From: Paramacrobiotus metropolitanus
Lineage: Eukaryota > Tardigrada > Eutardigrada > Parachela > Macrobiotidae
Direction of reading: 5' to 3'
Length of the DNA: 64,000 nucleotides
Assembly (NCBI RefSeq): GCF_019649055.1
Contig: NW_026570282.1
Coordinates: 434,001-498,000 of the forward strand
Numbering within the stretch: position 1 is the first letter of the stretch; the number at the start of each line of letters is the position of its first letter. Below, piece after piece: positions 40,203 through 52,249 of this stretch. A program made the translations under genes and the position numbers. The notes beneath the pieces were generated by a model. It did no database searches, was not told where the DNA came from, and was given only the letters and a program-made list of their open reading frames with translations.

Positions 40203-41271
40203 CTTCGCTTGGCAGCGGGGCGATCCGGTCGGTGGCAAGTTCTGTCGTCTGTGACTAGAACACCTTAATGGCCCAAAGCCAACTGCGAGCACATCTTGCC
40301 GTTGTTCGTGCTATTAGAGTGCGCGTACCTCGCAAAGAAATACCGTATGTAGTATGTACTATGTATTTACAGCGGAAGAGAATCAGTGATTAGTCACAGA
40401 ATAAACTGTCGGAGAACCAGTCCGTTATCACGTTATCAGCTAAAGGCCCAAAACGTATCATTCAGATATGAGCGCTAATAAGAGTGAGCAGCGTATGGGT
40501 GCAGAATAGACACCACAAACAGTGTATTCATTATGGCCTTACGCCGTATGCTTAAATTGGAATCTCTGTTAATAATCTGTGTACAGTACCCACTTACAGA
40601 AGTACTACGGTAGGCCGCCTATTTCCGCTATTGGCTCTGCAGTCGAAAAAAACGCGTAAGCGAAAACCTTTTACTCTTTTACAGAAAACTTGTGACTGTT
40701 TTGTGCCGCCCGTCTGGATTTTTAAAAAATAACTACCGTAGGTGTTGTACCTACAAATGGTTAAGTACTTCTGCAATACATTACGAACATGGCCACATCT
40801 ACAGTAGCTTGGCTCGCAAGAATTGGTTGAAGTAACTTGTACTTACAACTTCTTATCAGGTGAGTCGGTGACCATAAAGTACAGTAATTTATTGTTAAAA
40901 GTCATAGAGCAGATTACCAGCGATGTAATAAAAAAAAACAACGGCTAATGGTAAGCTACAGTAACTTAACTACAACATTATGATATACAACCATGACAAT
41001 TAGGTACTTACAATGCACTGAATACAGCACTTCCATGCGTGTACCTATTGTATTGTGCAGCAACAAACTGTCACGATTGTCATTTCTGCACTCCGCAGAT
41101 CCTTTTAAATTTTGCAAGTTCTGCAGTCATAGTACATATACTTCTATAGGTACTTGGCGTTATGGACATGATCATACAATAAAAACTCGACAGTGGTCAT
41201 TGAGTAGCTGATATCATTCGCAAAGAGCATAATTGATCCGCGCGACCACTGCCCAGCGGGACATCTTGATA
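40203..41271. other. Intergenic, lipid phosphatase upstream region
   Basis: About 1.07 kb between the LPP start and the stop of the MGST-repeat gene. No supported gene. Presumably the LPP promoter and the 3' UTR of the repeat-protein gene. Confidence 0.4.
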
Positions 41272-42171
41272 TTATCCACCGTAAGCTCCACCTGATCCCA
41301 TGGTGGAGGTCACCGGTCCAACGCTGGATCCCATTGTTGATCCCATGGTCGATCCCATTGTGGATCCCATTGTTGACCCCATGGTCGATCCCATAGTCGA
41401 TCCCATCGTTGATCCCATGGTGGATCCCATTGTTGACCCCATGGTCGATCCCATGGTAGATCCCATCGTTGATCCCATTGTTGACCCCATTGTCGAACCC
41501 ATCGTTGAGCCCATTGTCGTGGCTACAGAGAAATCTAGTTGTACTGTAAACCATGGCTTACCGAAGACCATTATCTTCGCGTTTAATACACAGGGGTAAA
41601 CTAATGCCAGTGGTATAATTAATTCTTTTTTAGTTAATTTGCACAATATTTGCTACAGATTGTGACATTGTTAGGAACTTATGATGATTATGAAAGAGCG
41701 AAAGTCGAACCATCTGTATACAAAATATACAAACGAACCATCTGTATACAAAATATTGTTCCAGATAGAGCGAAAGATGATTATGATTACTTATGATGAT
41801 TATGAAAGAGCGAAAGTCGAACCATCTGTATACAAAATATACAAGTCGAACCATCTGTATACAAAATATTGTTCCAGATATGCCTTGGCGATCAGAAATA
41901 TGCTGACAACAGACACTACGGAGTAGGGTATACCCTACAGTCTGTACTCAACAAAACTTGCTGAATATAATTGCCGTTCGATTGAACAGCAATTTTATTT
42001 TGCAGGAGTGTCGATATCAATGGTTTTTTAACTATCAATAAGCACTCGTAGATTTTAGTTGCGGGTAATTTGGTACAAAGTTAATACGTTACCCATGCTG
42101 GATGAGTAGTTAACGGGTTGTCCGACAGCCACCGAACAAAGAACGGCTAAGGTCACCAGTTTTAAATCCAT
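41272..42171 (-). CDS. Small secreted protein of MGST tetrapeptide repeats
   Basis: Exon 1 (42171-42093) encodes a signal peptide, MDLKLVTLAVLCSVAVG, then QPVNYSSSM. A donor (ATGG|gtaacg) in phase 1 joins exon 2 (41522-41272), whose acceptor tttctctgtag gives ATT followed by 15 exact MGST units, one MGSS, and the tail VGPVTSTMGSGGAYGG before TAA. The total is 109 aa. Codons inside the repeat differ freely at third positions (GGN, TCN, ACN) while the amino acids do not change, which argues for selection on this frame. The mature chain has no Cys and no charged residue. I know no named family. A structural, mucin-like or cuticular role is possible but is only a guess. An unspliced reading from an upstream ATG at 41646 exists but lacks a signal peptide. 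Confidence 0.65.
41300..41520. repeat. 12-bp coding minisatellite, about 16 units
   Basis: On the plus strand the unit reads approximately GATCCCATNGTN with degenerate positions every third base. It corresponds exactly to the MGST codons of the minus-strand exon. Unit sequences are mixed and not blockwise identical, so the array is not a very recent expansion. Confidence 0.9.
41677..41880. repeat. 112-bp tandem duplication in intron
   Basis: The segment beginning acttatgatgattatgaaag at 41677 recurs at 41789. Each copy also contains an inner direct repeat of cgaaccatctgtatacaaa. The array sits inside the single intron of the MGST-repeat gene. Confidence 0.85.
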
Positions 42172-45100
42172 GTCAGAGAATTGGAGTTTATTTGCAGATA
42201 AAATATCTTAGCTGATGGGTTTGCTAAGCAGCCGAAAACGAAATAAATTAAAGCTGCACAACTGACTTGAAGATTAAAACCAACTACCGAGTTACAAAGC
42301 ATAGAGACGTACACGAAATGCAGGTTATTCAAGCGATTGCTGGAACGTTTAGGACAGCATGGCAGAGAAGCAGGCTGTTTCCGTGACTGAAATATTGATC
42401 TTTGTGAAATATGATATGTTCCACGCGTCATCCGAATGACCAGTAACCAGTTTGCTACGAACAGCGAGTGAGTTCGGCCTGGGGCATCGGAGATTTCCTT
42501 TGTTCGGCGATAGCCACGACGCACGATTCTATCACGCCGCTGACCATGGGTCAAACCTGGGCGATCAGAAATATGCTGACGATACATATATGCAGCGGCG
42601 CATGATAAAACTGAACATGAAATTGGAATAGGCATACTTCGAAGTACAGATATGGCAGATTTGTCTGACAGCGCTGTCCGCTTCGAGTAGCCACAGGCGT
42701 GTAGCTCTTTCACTCCGGCGCCGCTCTCCCGTTTCCGGCTTTTTGAGTGTCGAATACATTTAGTTTCAAAAAAATTATTGCAGGCTTCCTTCTATTTATT
42801 TCCAGAAGAATGCGAAAGCGAACAAATAATTAAACTGCTCACTCCCTTTGTAATTAAAAACCAAGTCGGTTAAGTTTATTATTGGTGCTTCCGCTTTGTG
42901 AGTATTTTAAGTTTCGATTTCGACCGAGTACAGAGTATTTTAATCGTTTTGTGTTCCGAAAATAAAGAAGGATTAAGTGAAAATACGACACGTATCATAT
43001 ATGCTACCTGATTTGGTGTAGAAAAATACGGATTTAATTAGGATCGACAATATTGTTTTATGGCCGGGATGTTAAGAATTGAGAGTGCTCCGGGCACCAC
43101 CTTTTACCACCATAGGCTCCCGACATTACTGTTTGCACCACTTTTTGTCTCTGGCCACCACTCATTATACAGTAATACAATACCGGTTGTCTCAGGACAT
43201 CACCTCATGTCGCATTAATTGTTCGTGCACATTCGTCCGTTTACCGTAACATACAAGACAGTTCAAAACCGGAGAAATGGAATTGATTGTGGTCTTTCTG
43301 AGATAGCATTTGCATGCGATTTGGTAAAAACGCATATGATCCCGGAAGAGGTCCCTTTTCCGGGAAAACGATAAGGGAATGGGCGATAGCTTCCTTTGAG
43401 GCGAAGCGAATTCAGAAGCTCAACCACCGCCCAGGTAAAGGAGCAGAACGAGTTCGGCCAAAGGACGTCGTCACGATTACAGAAATGGAAACACGAGAGT
43501 GGCACGTAAAAATGAGCTGAACCTCGACTAGGCAGTGCTGTGTTTTTCCCTTCTGTGATAACATGAAACTAAAGATTTTGCAAATAGTAGTGACCGGAGA
43601 CACCACTACTAGTGGTCTGTGCATTTCTCGTGGTGGTGTAACGAGATTTTGATGGTGTACCCTTTAAAATAAAAACTAATTATATAGGGGTGTCGGCAGC
43701 TTGGTGGTGGTGAAACATGGTATCGGGAGACTTTGGTGGTGCAAGATGGTGTCCGGAGCCTTCCCTTTAAAAATTTGTGAAATTACAAGGTAGAATAAAA
43801 TGGCCTTTATGAAAACTGTTTGGTATGAAACTGTCATGCCTTGTTTTTTCGGATCCGTCGGAATAGTTATATGCCACACCCACAGGCCCAACTGCGAAAC
43901 CAAGGTCGGCTGCAGTTATCCTGCAAAATCCTCTTCAGCGTATTCTCCGATAATAAACTTGAAGATGAGCACCTCCAAATTGAATTTTATTCTTTATAAA
44001 GAAAGCAATGCCATCGCGGGCGCAGATATCTATCCTGACTATTTTTGTCAATGGGAAAGCAGTTTACGAAGCCACAAGCAGCGCCACTGCAGAAACGACA
44101 GAAATTAAAAAAACTGCTTCAAAGCAATTAACTGAAATTACGTGGCCGAAATGCGTACTGTCCAAATATACTGAAGTATATATGCATAAAAAACAAACGA
44201 TATTATAATGGCATCACAAATTGGTTACGCTTCCTACAATCCACAGATGTTTTGTTCCTAAAATGCTAACGTGCTCGCATTTCTTTAAGACTTCGCACAA
44301 ATGGTTTTAAAGCTTTCATTTGGTTAATTTTTGCTACAGAATTAGTGCCATTAAACAATGCAAAAGTGTTTGAGAGTGCTGGAAATCGAGAATTACCGTG
44401 GATGTGCACGATTTTGGGATGATATGCATCGGGCCATTTTCCATATTAATAAATGTGACACGCACGGCTAACTGATTGTGTTGGTAGTCAGGAAGCACAA
44501 CTGGTTTACCTCGCGTCCGGGTACCGAGCGGTGAGCGCATAGCCAGTTTATGTCGTGTCCTAAATTTTGCGCTTAGCTTTCATAAAATTTAAGTTTTTAC
44601 CGTAATAACTTGATTAGTAAGTACGAGCTGTATATGCTTTTATCGGAAAATTGTCTAGATATTAACTAGTACTTTAGGGAATGCCGATGCTAGACTTCTG
44701 TGGACATTTTGATGGGAAAAGAACATTTCAAGAAAGGTATCCAGAAAGCGTATGCACTTGCAGGAACCACGACAAGCAAGTACCTTTTCTGCTTGCACCC
44801 CCAGTAAGCGGAAAGTGTAAGAAGTAACTAAAACTCGAAGCGAAGCAGTCCGTTCACACGAATTTTTCCTGCAGCGATTGTCGCTGGAGATTCAGCGGGG
44901 TAACGCAGCTTCACAATCGGTCATGGGCACCGTGGAAGGAGTGCAAATGGTTTAATGAACTGTTGTTAATGTAATGTTTCCTATTCTAAAGTTAAAACCC
45001 GTATGTGTGTTGGTTTGAAATAAGGTGAGAATTTAACTAAAACTGAATTTTCACCGCTGCACTATCAACTAATTGTTAGCTAAATATTTAGTATCTTGAC

Positions 45101-45548
45101 TATTAGTATGTACTTGTAGCTTGAAGTTTCTGCAGCGCATGGATACAATACTTACTTGATGCCTTCCCTAAAGTACTGTACTTCTTGTAATTTTTATCAC
45201 TTACACCGTTGTAATTCGTTATCAGGAATAGTGCTTGACAGTTGATAATTTCACGGGTTCGATTATACTGTACTTGCGTTATTGTTAATAACGATAATAT
45301 TTTATTTATACTTGTACGTACCTGATTCTTCTTATAATAAGTAACTCTTTATGTCCGCTCGCTGCTAGCAGTTGTGTGATACAGTAGGATTATACAATAA
45401 TTAATTGCAATGCAGATAGACTGCATGCTGATAAAGCACCTTAATCATTTACACACACATACTTTACTGTGCCTTTATTTTTCTTGAGCAGTAGTTTGCA
45501 GTTTGTAATTTTCTGTTTACGTCTTCGACCACCGTCACGGTAACCATT
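42172..45548. other. Intergenic region with fold-back repeat, upstream of MYORG
   Basis: 3.4 kb without a supported gene. It holds a 21-bp direct repeat of intron DNA (42560-42580 matches 41887-41907), the fold-back repeat at 43087-43759, and several ORFs of 60-180 codons (for example 42162-42713 minus and 43800-44108 plus) with no recognised domain. The MYORG promoter should lie at its right end. Confidence 0.4.
43087..43759. mobile_element. Possible fold-back/MITE-like element
   Basis: The left end (from 43087, gctccgggcaccacctttta) and the reverse complement of the right end (ending 43759, gctccggacaccatcttgca) align at roughly 75-80% over about 45 bp by eye, including a shared ctcccga block. 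The 673-bp interior has no transposase. A small stem (TCCCGGAA/TTCCGGGA, about 43339-43364) and a CACCAC/GTGGTG-rich internal part also occur. I cannot see a clear target-site duplication, so the ends are approximate. Confidence 0.4.
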
Positions 45549-48180
45549 ATGCCTGTAGGAAACCAACCAGAGAAGATCCAGATGACCAGCAGGAAGTGGA
45601 CAACCACGTACAAAGAGAGCGAAAAGGAGCAGTTCCAGCGCAAAAAGAGAATTGCTTACGCCATCACAGGTATCGTGGTTGTCGTCTGCGCTGGAGTTCT
45701 ATCCGGTATGATCATTTGGTTTGTCCTCCGCGACCCTCCACCCTCGTTAACCCAGCTGCCTCTCAGTGTCCCTAGCGGCAATGCCTCGCTCCATATCCCG
45801 ACAAAAGGACCCATAACCTTGACTCTGCCGTTGCCCGGAAAATCGTACCGGCAGAATGTCGTAATGGGCAGCGTTCTCGGAGACAATTCCGAACTCTTAC
45901 AATGCGAAAACACCCCGGCGTCATGGTCGTGCTATCAGTTTACCAGTGACCAGCGGAGGTACTCGCTGTCGTTCAAAAGTGAAGATTTTGGCAACGACAC
46001 CTCGCTACAGTGTACCTCCGCGGCGTGGAGTACACCGTCGTTGGATGGAGAGTTAACAGACTGCATTGATCTGGGTTCGTCACACTGGTTCGGAGGCGGA
46101 TTGCTGTTTGCTCAGCACTGGCCCATGCAACTGCAGAAACCGATGACCCCCTTTGTTTCCGGCGATATTTTACAAGTTCCTACGGACTATGGCGGAGTTT
46201 TGGAGCCCTATTGGGTATCCACGGATGGAGTGGGTGTAATTGTGGATTACAATGCGAAGGATCAACCGCTGCATACATCGTGGAATGCCAGTGGCAATGA
46301 TCGGCTGTGCTTTTCTTCCCGGTTGGCGAATTCACTGTACAAGCACGCCGGTCAACGCGAACTACGGTTGAATTATAAAGTCTGCACGGCAAAAAATGTG
46401 GTAGAACTCCATAAAGGTATTTTGAAGTATGTAAAGCCCTGGAGTAAACCCGCTGGTATTCCATCCCGGAATCTCTTTGAGAAGCCAATCTGGAGTACAT
46501 GGGTATCATACAAAACGAATGTATCCCAGAATAACGTTATGGATTTCATTACGGACATTGTGAGGAGGAATTTCACAGCTAGTAATATCGAAATTGACGA
46601 TGGATACCAAGAGAAATATGGAGATTTCACATTCAATGCTGCGAAATTTAGTAACGTTAGCCAAGTCGTGGAATTCAGTCATAGAAAGGGATTTAAGGTC
46701 ACCGTTTGGGTATATCCGTTCGTTAATGCGGACTCGGCATCTTTTTCGGAAGGATACGATAATAAATATTTTGTGATGAGCCCCAATTCGTCAAGAAATA
46801 TTCCGGCAATGACTTCGTGGTAAGTTTCAGTATTTCTCTGCTTTTGACATAGAATTACTTCCCTGAATATGCCCCGCTCATACAGAATTTGTTGCAATCT
46901 GCTTTTGCATTTCTGCAGGTGGCAAGGCAAGCTGGCATCTTTGGTAGATTTCACGAATCAAAAAGCATCGAACTGGTATTTTAATAAGCTAAACGATTTT
47001 CGGCATAAATATAATTTTGAATCATTCAAATTTGACGGAGGTGAAGCTAACTGGATGCCATTTTGTCGAACCTTTGACGAAGATGCGGTAAGTCCGGATT
47101 ATTACGGACGTATATATGCACAGCAAGCGGCTGAACGTATCGGAAATGGTCTGGAGGTTAGAGTCGGGCTTCACAATCAGCAACTACCAATTTTTGTGCG
47201 TATGTTGGATAAAGATTCGGTTGTCGGATACGATAATGGCTTGAAGACTCTGATTCCAACCGCGCTTACCTTTGGCTTGTTGGGTTATCCTTTTGTACTG
47301 CCCGACATGATTGGAGGAAATGCATACAGAAATCTGTCTCAAGGGAATAACCAAATGCAGGGATTATTAGGTTAGCATTTCTTAACCTTTGCATTTTCTT
47401 GTTTCTCATAAATGCAATCCGTTTTAGTATGTGCGCCACTTTGAAGTTGTTAGCTTGAAGTATTTTTCATTTTCTTTAAAAAAAGGGTACGCTTTCTTTA
47501 CGCGGAACACTTTGATAGGAACACTTGCGCTAGAGTAATCCTGCGGTTACAAACTAAGTCTACGACAGTTTACCGTAAACTTCGAAACAGCTGGAATTGG
47601 TTTCACATAGATTGATAAGTGCAGAGAAAACAACGCGCTGTTTTCACTCTGTTAGGGTTTTTACAGATATTTTCTCTTTTCATGTTAAATGGATTATTTA
47701 GTTGTTGTTTTTGCAGAAAGTCAATATCCGAATGACCGGCTCTATTTGCGATGGCTAGGCGCAACAGTATTTATGCCTAGTCTGCAGTTCTCAATCACTC
47801 CCTGGTACTACGAATCGCGATCGAAATATGATCCAACCGAGATATCCAAAAGGCTACTCCAGCTTCGGGAGCCTTATACGGAGTTGTTCGTCCGACTAGC
47901 AAATGAAGCAGTTACGACAGGATATCCCATTATACGGCCTCTCTGGTGGATTAACGGCGATGATGCGACTAGCTGGACTGTGGATGATCAGTTCCTGGTT
48001 GGCGATGACCTTATGGTGGCCCCTATTGTTGACGACGAGTTTGACTATCGTACGATATATGTTCCACCCGGTGAATGGCAGGATGTGTTATTACAAAGAA
48101 ATATCACCGGGCCACTGACGTTGAATCCTTACACAGCTAACCTGGATCAGGTTCCTATTTTTAAGCGCTGGCCTAAGTGA
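45549..48180 (+). CDS. MYORG: MYORG-type GH31 family glycosidase, type II membrane
   Basis: Three exons (45549-46819, 46919-47370, 47717-48180) give 728 aa in phase. A short basic cytosolic N-terminus is followed by one membrane anchor (residues about 36-58, YAITGIVVVVCAGVLSG...), then a luminal GH31 catalytic domain. FKFDGGEANW places the catalytic nucleophile at Asp463. RMLDKDSVVGYDNG (about 518-531) should contain the acid/base Asp. VLPDMIGGNAY and the C-terminal beta domain (VDDQFLVGDDLMVAPIVD) are typical. Vertebrate MYORG is an ER/Golgi alpha-galactosidase, and this protein has the same architecture. Multiple N-x-S/T sites fit a luminal protein. Its stop is only 169 bp from that of the convergent SLC46 gene. 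Confidence 0.9.
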
Positions 48181-48349
48181 AAAATCAAAATTGTCTGTGA
48201 TAACTGATAAATTACATGCATGGCCTCTGCTTTTATTAAATGGCTTCTTGAAAAATCGAGATTAGTCGTACTAGCATTAGTCGTACTTCGTACTATATAA
48301 AAACCAACAAAAACCGGAATGAAAAGGGATAAATATTAAACTGGTTACG

Positions 48350-51172
48350 TCAGTTCGACTTTCTCTGCCGTAAATTGCTCTCTGGACCATAAACTGCTTG
48401 TCGCCGGTCCACGTCAATATAACAATAAGCTGCTAAGGCGCTGAGCATTATCATTGCCGCCAAGGCAAAAGCAAATCCCGACCACCAGGATACACTGGCC
48501 GAGAACACTGATGTGAAGATAAGGGTTCCTAAAAGCGGGAACACTGCCTGAAATGATGCAATGACCGACATCATCTTCCCACGCTCGTTCTCGTCGACCA
48601 AGTTAGTTAAGAGAGAACGAAGAGAAACAAATTGTAAGCTACTCAGGGCTCCTATCGCTGCATACGCAACAGCCATAAAAATTTTTGTCGTAGCGGAAAG
48701 GGCAATTAATGCGAATATCGCCGATGTAATCCCCACGATTCCCACGGTGGTATCAGCAAAGTGGAAGAATTGTTTCAGTAACGGCACCGTCGCCATCACC
48801 ACTAAACCTGATAGGAAATAACACACATAATGTAGATTGATGATTAAAGTAAGATAATCAAGCCAGATAAAAACATTACCAGTCACAATTCCTGTCATTG
48901 CCGAAAATATGGTATACTGCTTCGTACTCCAGTTTAACGGAGCCGTCTCGAAAAACAGTTGCTGTATAGCACCCGTTCCTAGAACGGAAGATGATGTACA
49001 CAGATGTCATTCAATTGTATTGTAGCTGAAAACATTATATTTTTGATATGCGTTTGACATACCAACAGCACAAATTAGTCCGATGACCGCGCTGAACAGC
49101 AAGAGCCATATATGCCGTTTTGTCCTGCCTATCCGTTCCTTAGTCAACATTTCATAGTTCTCTTTGACGTTTTTTGTGGTAAACAGGCGGGCAAAACTAT
49201 GCCGGTTGAATTCCCGCACCAACACCCGCCGATCACTGACAGCGATACCCATATACACAATGATCAGAGTTAACAGGCCAGAGTACAAAATCATCGGGTA
49301 CGGGAATCCGTACTGCCCGTACAGCACCCCGCCGACAATAGATCCAATGTTGGACGCCAAATTCAAGATACCATCGAATACAGCGATATCGATGGCCAAC
49401 GTGGCGGGACTGCTGTAGTCACCCAGGTAGCTGTAGATGGCGGCCGACGCAATGATCCATCCCCCCAAAGAGGCCGACACAAAAGGGAATACAAGAAGGA
49501 CAAGCGGATGTGTGGGCACATAGGCAAACACAATTAGCAGAATGCCACTTAGCACCATTCCACAAAATGGGATCTTAAACAAAAACGTGTTAGTGCATCG
49601 TATAGATTGTGTACACATGCAAAATTGGATCAACAATATATGGTAAGTGCAGGGACATATTCCGTGCATAAAGAAATCTAAATAAAGACGTGCTAATGCA
49701 TTATTACACATGGTGTTATGTATTTGCGTGCAAGGGCAATATTATTCTGTACTCCTATTTATTATACCATCATCGGGAGTTTCCGTCCGAAGTGGTCGCT
49801 CCATGAGCCTAAGAAGAGAATGAGAGTGAACGTAATGGGTCTGCACCAACGTTGTACCCAACTCAAGATCATTGCATTATGGAGCTTATTCACTTTGCAA
49901 TTTCAGTTGTTAGACATGTAAGTCCATATTGAGCGCCACTACATGCTGTCTATGTTATTGATCGACTTGGAAATAAGGTTTACATATTCATCCATGAATA
50001 CTGAGAGGTTATAAGTACAGTATACCCGTGTCGGCAGCATCCAAGTTTTCTACTTGGTTGCAACTCGCACGTGTTTTTTGTTCTGCCGGGATTCCCGGTC
50101 TGCATATCTCAAAAATCAAAACGACAGACCCACGCCGAGTGCAACTGACTCTGTGGGCAAATATGTACCATAAATTACAATTTTCAGCTGTAATTTCTAG
50201 AAAATGTAAACATTTCTATCGACAGTCATAATACGGCTTCAGATAGTTGTAAGGTCACCTGTAAACACCGCGAACAGGATGCTTGGCAAGCTAGCAGTCA
50301 AGCTGAGTAGAAAGGAGTAATGTGCTGCAGTGGACACAACCAAATCATTTTCTTTTCGGTGATGACCGTCATTTAAATTTTGACACGTGTCATTTTGGAA
50401 AGCATATTCCTTTTCGCAAACCTAACAACGACAATTCATATAGGTGCCGCTGTAGTTCAATAATAACCAAACCACACAGATTGTATAGTAATCTGCAGGC
50501 TACAGCAATGTATACAGCATTTATCAAAGCTACAGCATTTATTTAGGTACACATAAAATGGCGTTGCCGAATCTGTTGCAACAGTGTGCAGTTCACGTCC
50601 GACGGGGGCAGCTGTGTTTTGTATTTGTTTTTATCTGTAGGATTATGAATTCGTATGTCTTTACTGCAGTATATTCGGTAAAACATAGTTACCCGCAATT
50701 TGACTAATTCCGTTACGATTGGTCCAGCGATTCCCACCGCAAGTCCGAAGAAAAGTGCAACAGGTGCTAATTTCAACGAAGCATAACAAGGCGGAAGTCT
50801 GGTCACAGCAACCGCGGATGGCGCAGAGGTAAAAATACTTTCATCATCCACATCCGGATTGAGAGCTGATTGGGGACTGATTTGTGGAATCAGAGAGGAA
50901 CCTTCCGTTGAGTTATCATCGTCCGCTGCCGCCAGAGGAACGCTAACGGGCTCGACAATTATCTGTTCGGCACCTTCTATGGGGAACGGACGCGAAAACA
51001 CAGGTGCCACATCAGTCTGATCACCCGGATTGTACGGTGATAGTACTTCTGGATGATGCGTTACCGCGGCTGCGGATTCAGCTAGTCGTAAAGGCGAATC
51101 ACTTGGACCAGCTATTTCGTCGTTCAGATTAAAACTTGCCAGATCATTTCGCACTCGATCCACATTATCCAT
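48350..51172 (-). CDS. SLC46-family MFS transporter, paralogue A
   Basis: Six exons (51172-50693, 50421-50259, 49808-49768, 49573-49063, 48978-48880, 48807-48350) give 583 aa in phase. A hydrophilic N-terminus of about 135 residues precedes TM1 (APVALFFGLAVGIAGPI). Loop 1 carries two Cys (VCEKEY, DTCQNL) and an N-glycosylation candidate as in SLC46 proteins. The MFS motif A reads GSWSDHFGRKLP. The second half shows DENERGKMMSVIASFQA, and a CYIDVDRRQ tail ends the last helix. SLC46 members move folates or bacterial muropeptides with protons; which substrate applies here cannot be read from sequence. It is paralogous to the gene at 55955-60558 and has two more introns. Confidence 0.88.
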
Positions 51173-52249
51173 AACTGCTTTAGTATTTGGAATATCTTGG
51201 AAGATCCTCAGTTCATTTTGTACTTACAGATATCACTCATGTGAGTATTTAAGTGCGTGCATATTTGTCCTTGTTAAGTTAGTATTGTCGTCATTCAAAG
51301 ATTAAAAGGCTTTATTTACTAGTACCAAACTTAAACTAGCAAAGATGAAATTTGATGCAGATGCAAACAACTTCATGGATGCAAGCGCGAAGCGTAAGAA
51401 ATTCAGAATGTCTGCGCGTTACGCCGGGGGCTGTATCTGTTGAAACCTGTTTGGTCGGTTTTTCTTTCTGTCAAACACATGCATTTAATAATATCACGTA
51501 TTATATACAGCCATGTATTAAAAAATTAATCAAGCTTTAGCGTGCGCCGTGCAGTGTTAATTTTAAGTAAATAAGTTAAGCGCATGTGTTGCTGCAAACG
51601 TAGCTCCGACCATACGCTAGCACAAAAAACACTATGAATTAGCTCTTATGTTTACTTCACAGGAAGACAGGAAGAAATATAATATGTAATTTCCCTGCAA
51701 ATTTCCCTGCACAAATTTTCCTGAAATTTCCCATTCTTGATTACTCTCTACAGGCACGAGTATCGATTGCAGTATCGTGCATGCGTCGTAGCAAGTGTGA
51801 ATAATTTCATTGGCTGTTCACTTCTCACAATCAGCGTCATTATGAACAGTACTGCGTGCACTTCCTGCCGTTTGATTCCTTTCCCTTACCTTTTTGAGGC
51901 AATTTAGCTAGCTCGTATAACCATATGAATCCAACTATCAATCTTTCTTAAAAATACCAGCAACACAAATTCACTTAACTGCAGAAATGCCGACAAAAAC
52001 GGTTTTTTGGCTGATGATTTGATTGTTAATGCGTACATTTGCAATAGAAGTGTACCTGCAGTACATTAGGATTATGACCGATTGTCAAAATAGCGGTCTA
52101 AATTCGTGTTCTTGTTTCCATTAAAAAGAGTGCAGCAGGATTGAGGGCTATAATTTTTGGTGATTTTTACCACCAAGTGTATCATTACAAAAATGGGTGA
52201 CAGATATTATCTCATCTTAGAGAAAATGCCGAACATTTGTATAAAAGAG
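51173..52249. other. Intergenic, SLC46-A upstream and GPCR downstream
   Basis: 1.08 kb, AT-rich, no supported gene. A 62-codon plus ORF at 51352-51540 has no features. Confidence 0.4.

Noticed and set aside
41300-41599. Plus-strand 99-codon ORF of VDPIVDPM repeats
   Set aside because: Shadow of the minus-strand MGST exon: this frame accumulates amino-acid changes, has no signal peptide and has no splice support.
43800-44108. Plus ORF starting with a VWYETVMPC hydrophobic segment resembling NDUFA1 (MWFE)
   Set aside because: Similarity is limited to a few residues around one hydrophobic stretch, and no MWFE-like C-terminus follows in any frame or obvious exon.
14000-46000. Impression that intergenic DNA is enriched in GTAC and TACTGTA-like words
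   Set aside because: Noted by eye only; without a k-mer count against shuffled sequence I cannot claim enrichment.
50543-50692. Readthrough of SLC46-A exon 1 (a Cys/Lys-containing tail)
   Set aside because: Splicing at 50693 to 50421 restores the conserved loop-1 cysteines and phase; the extension has no homology.
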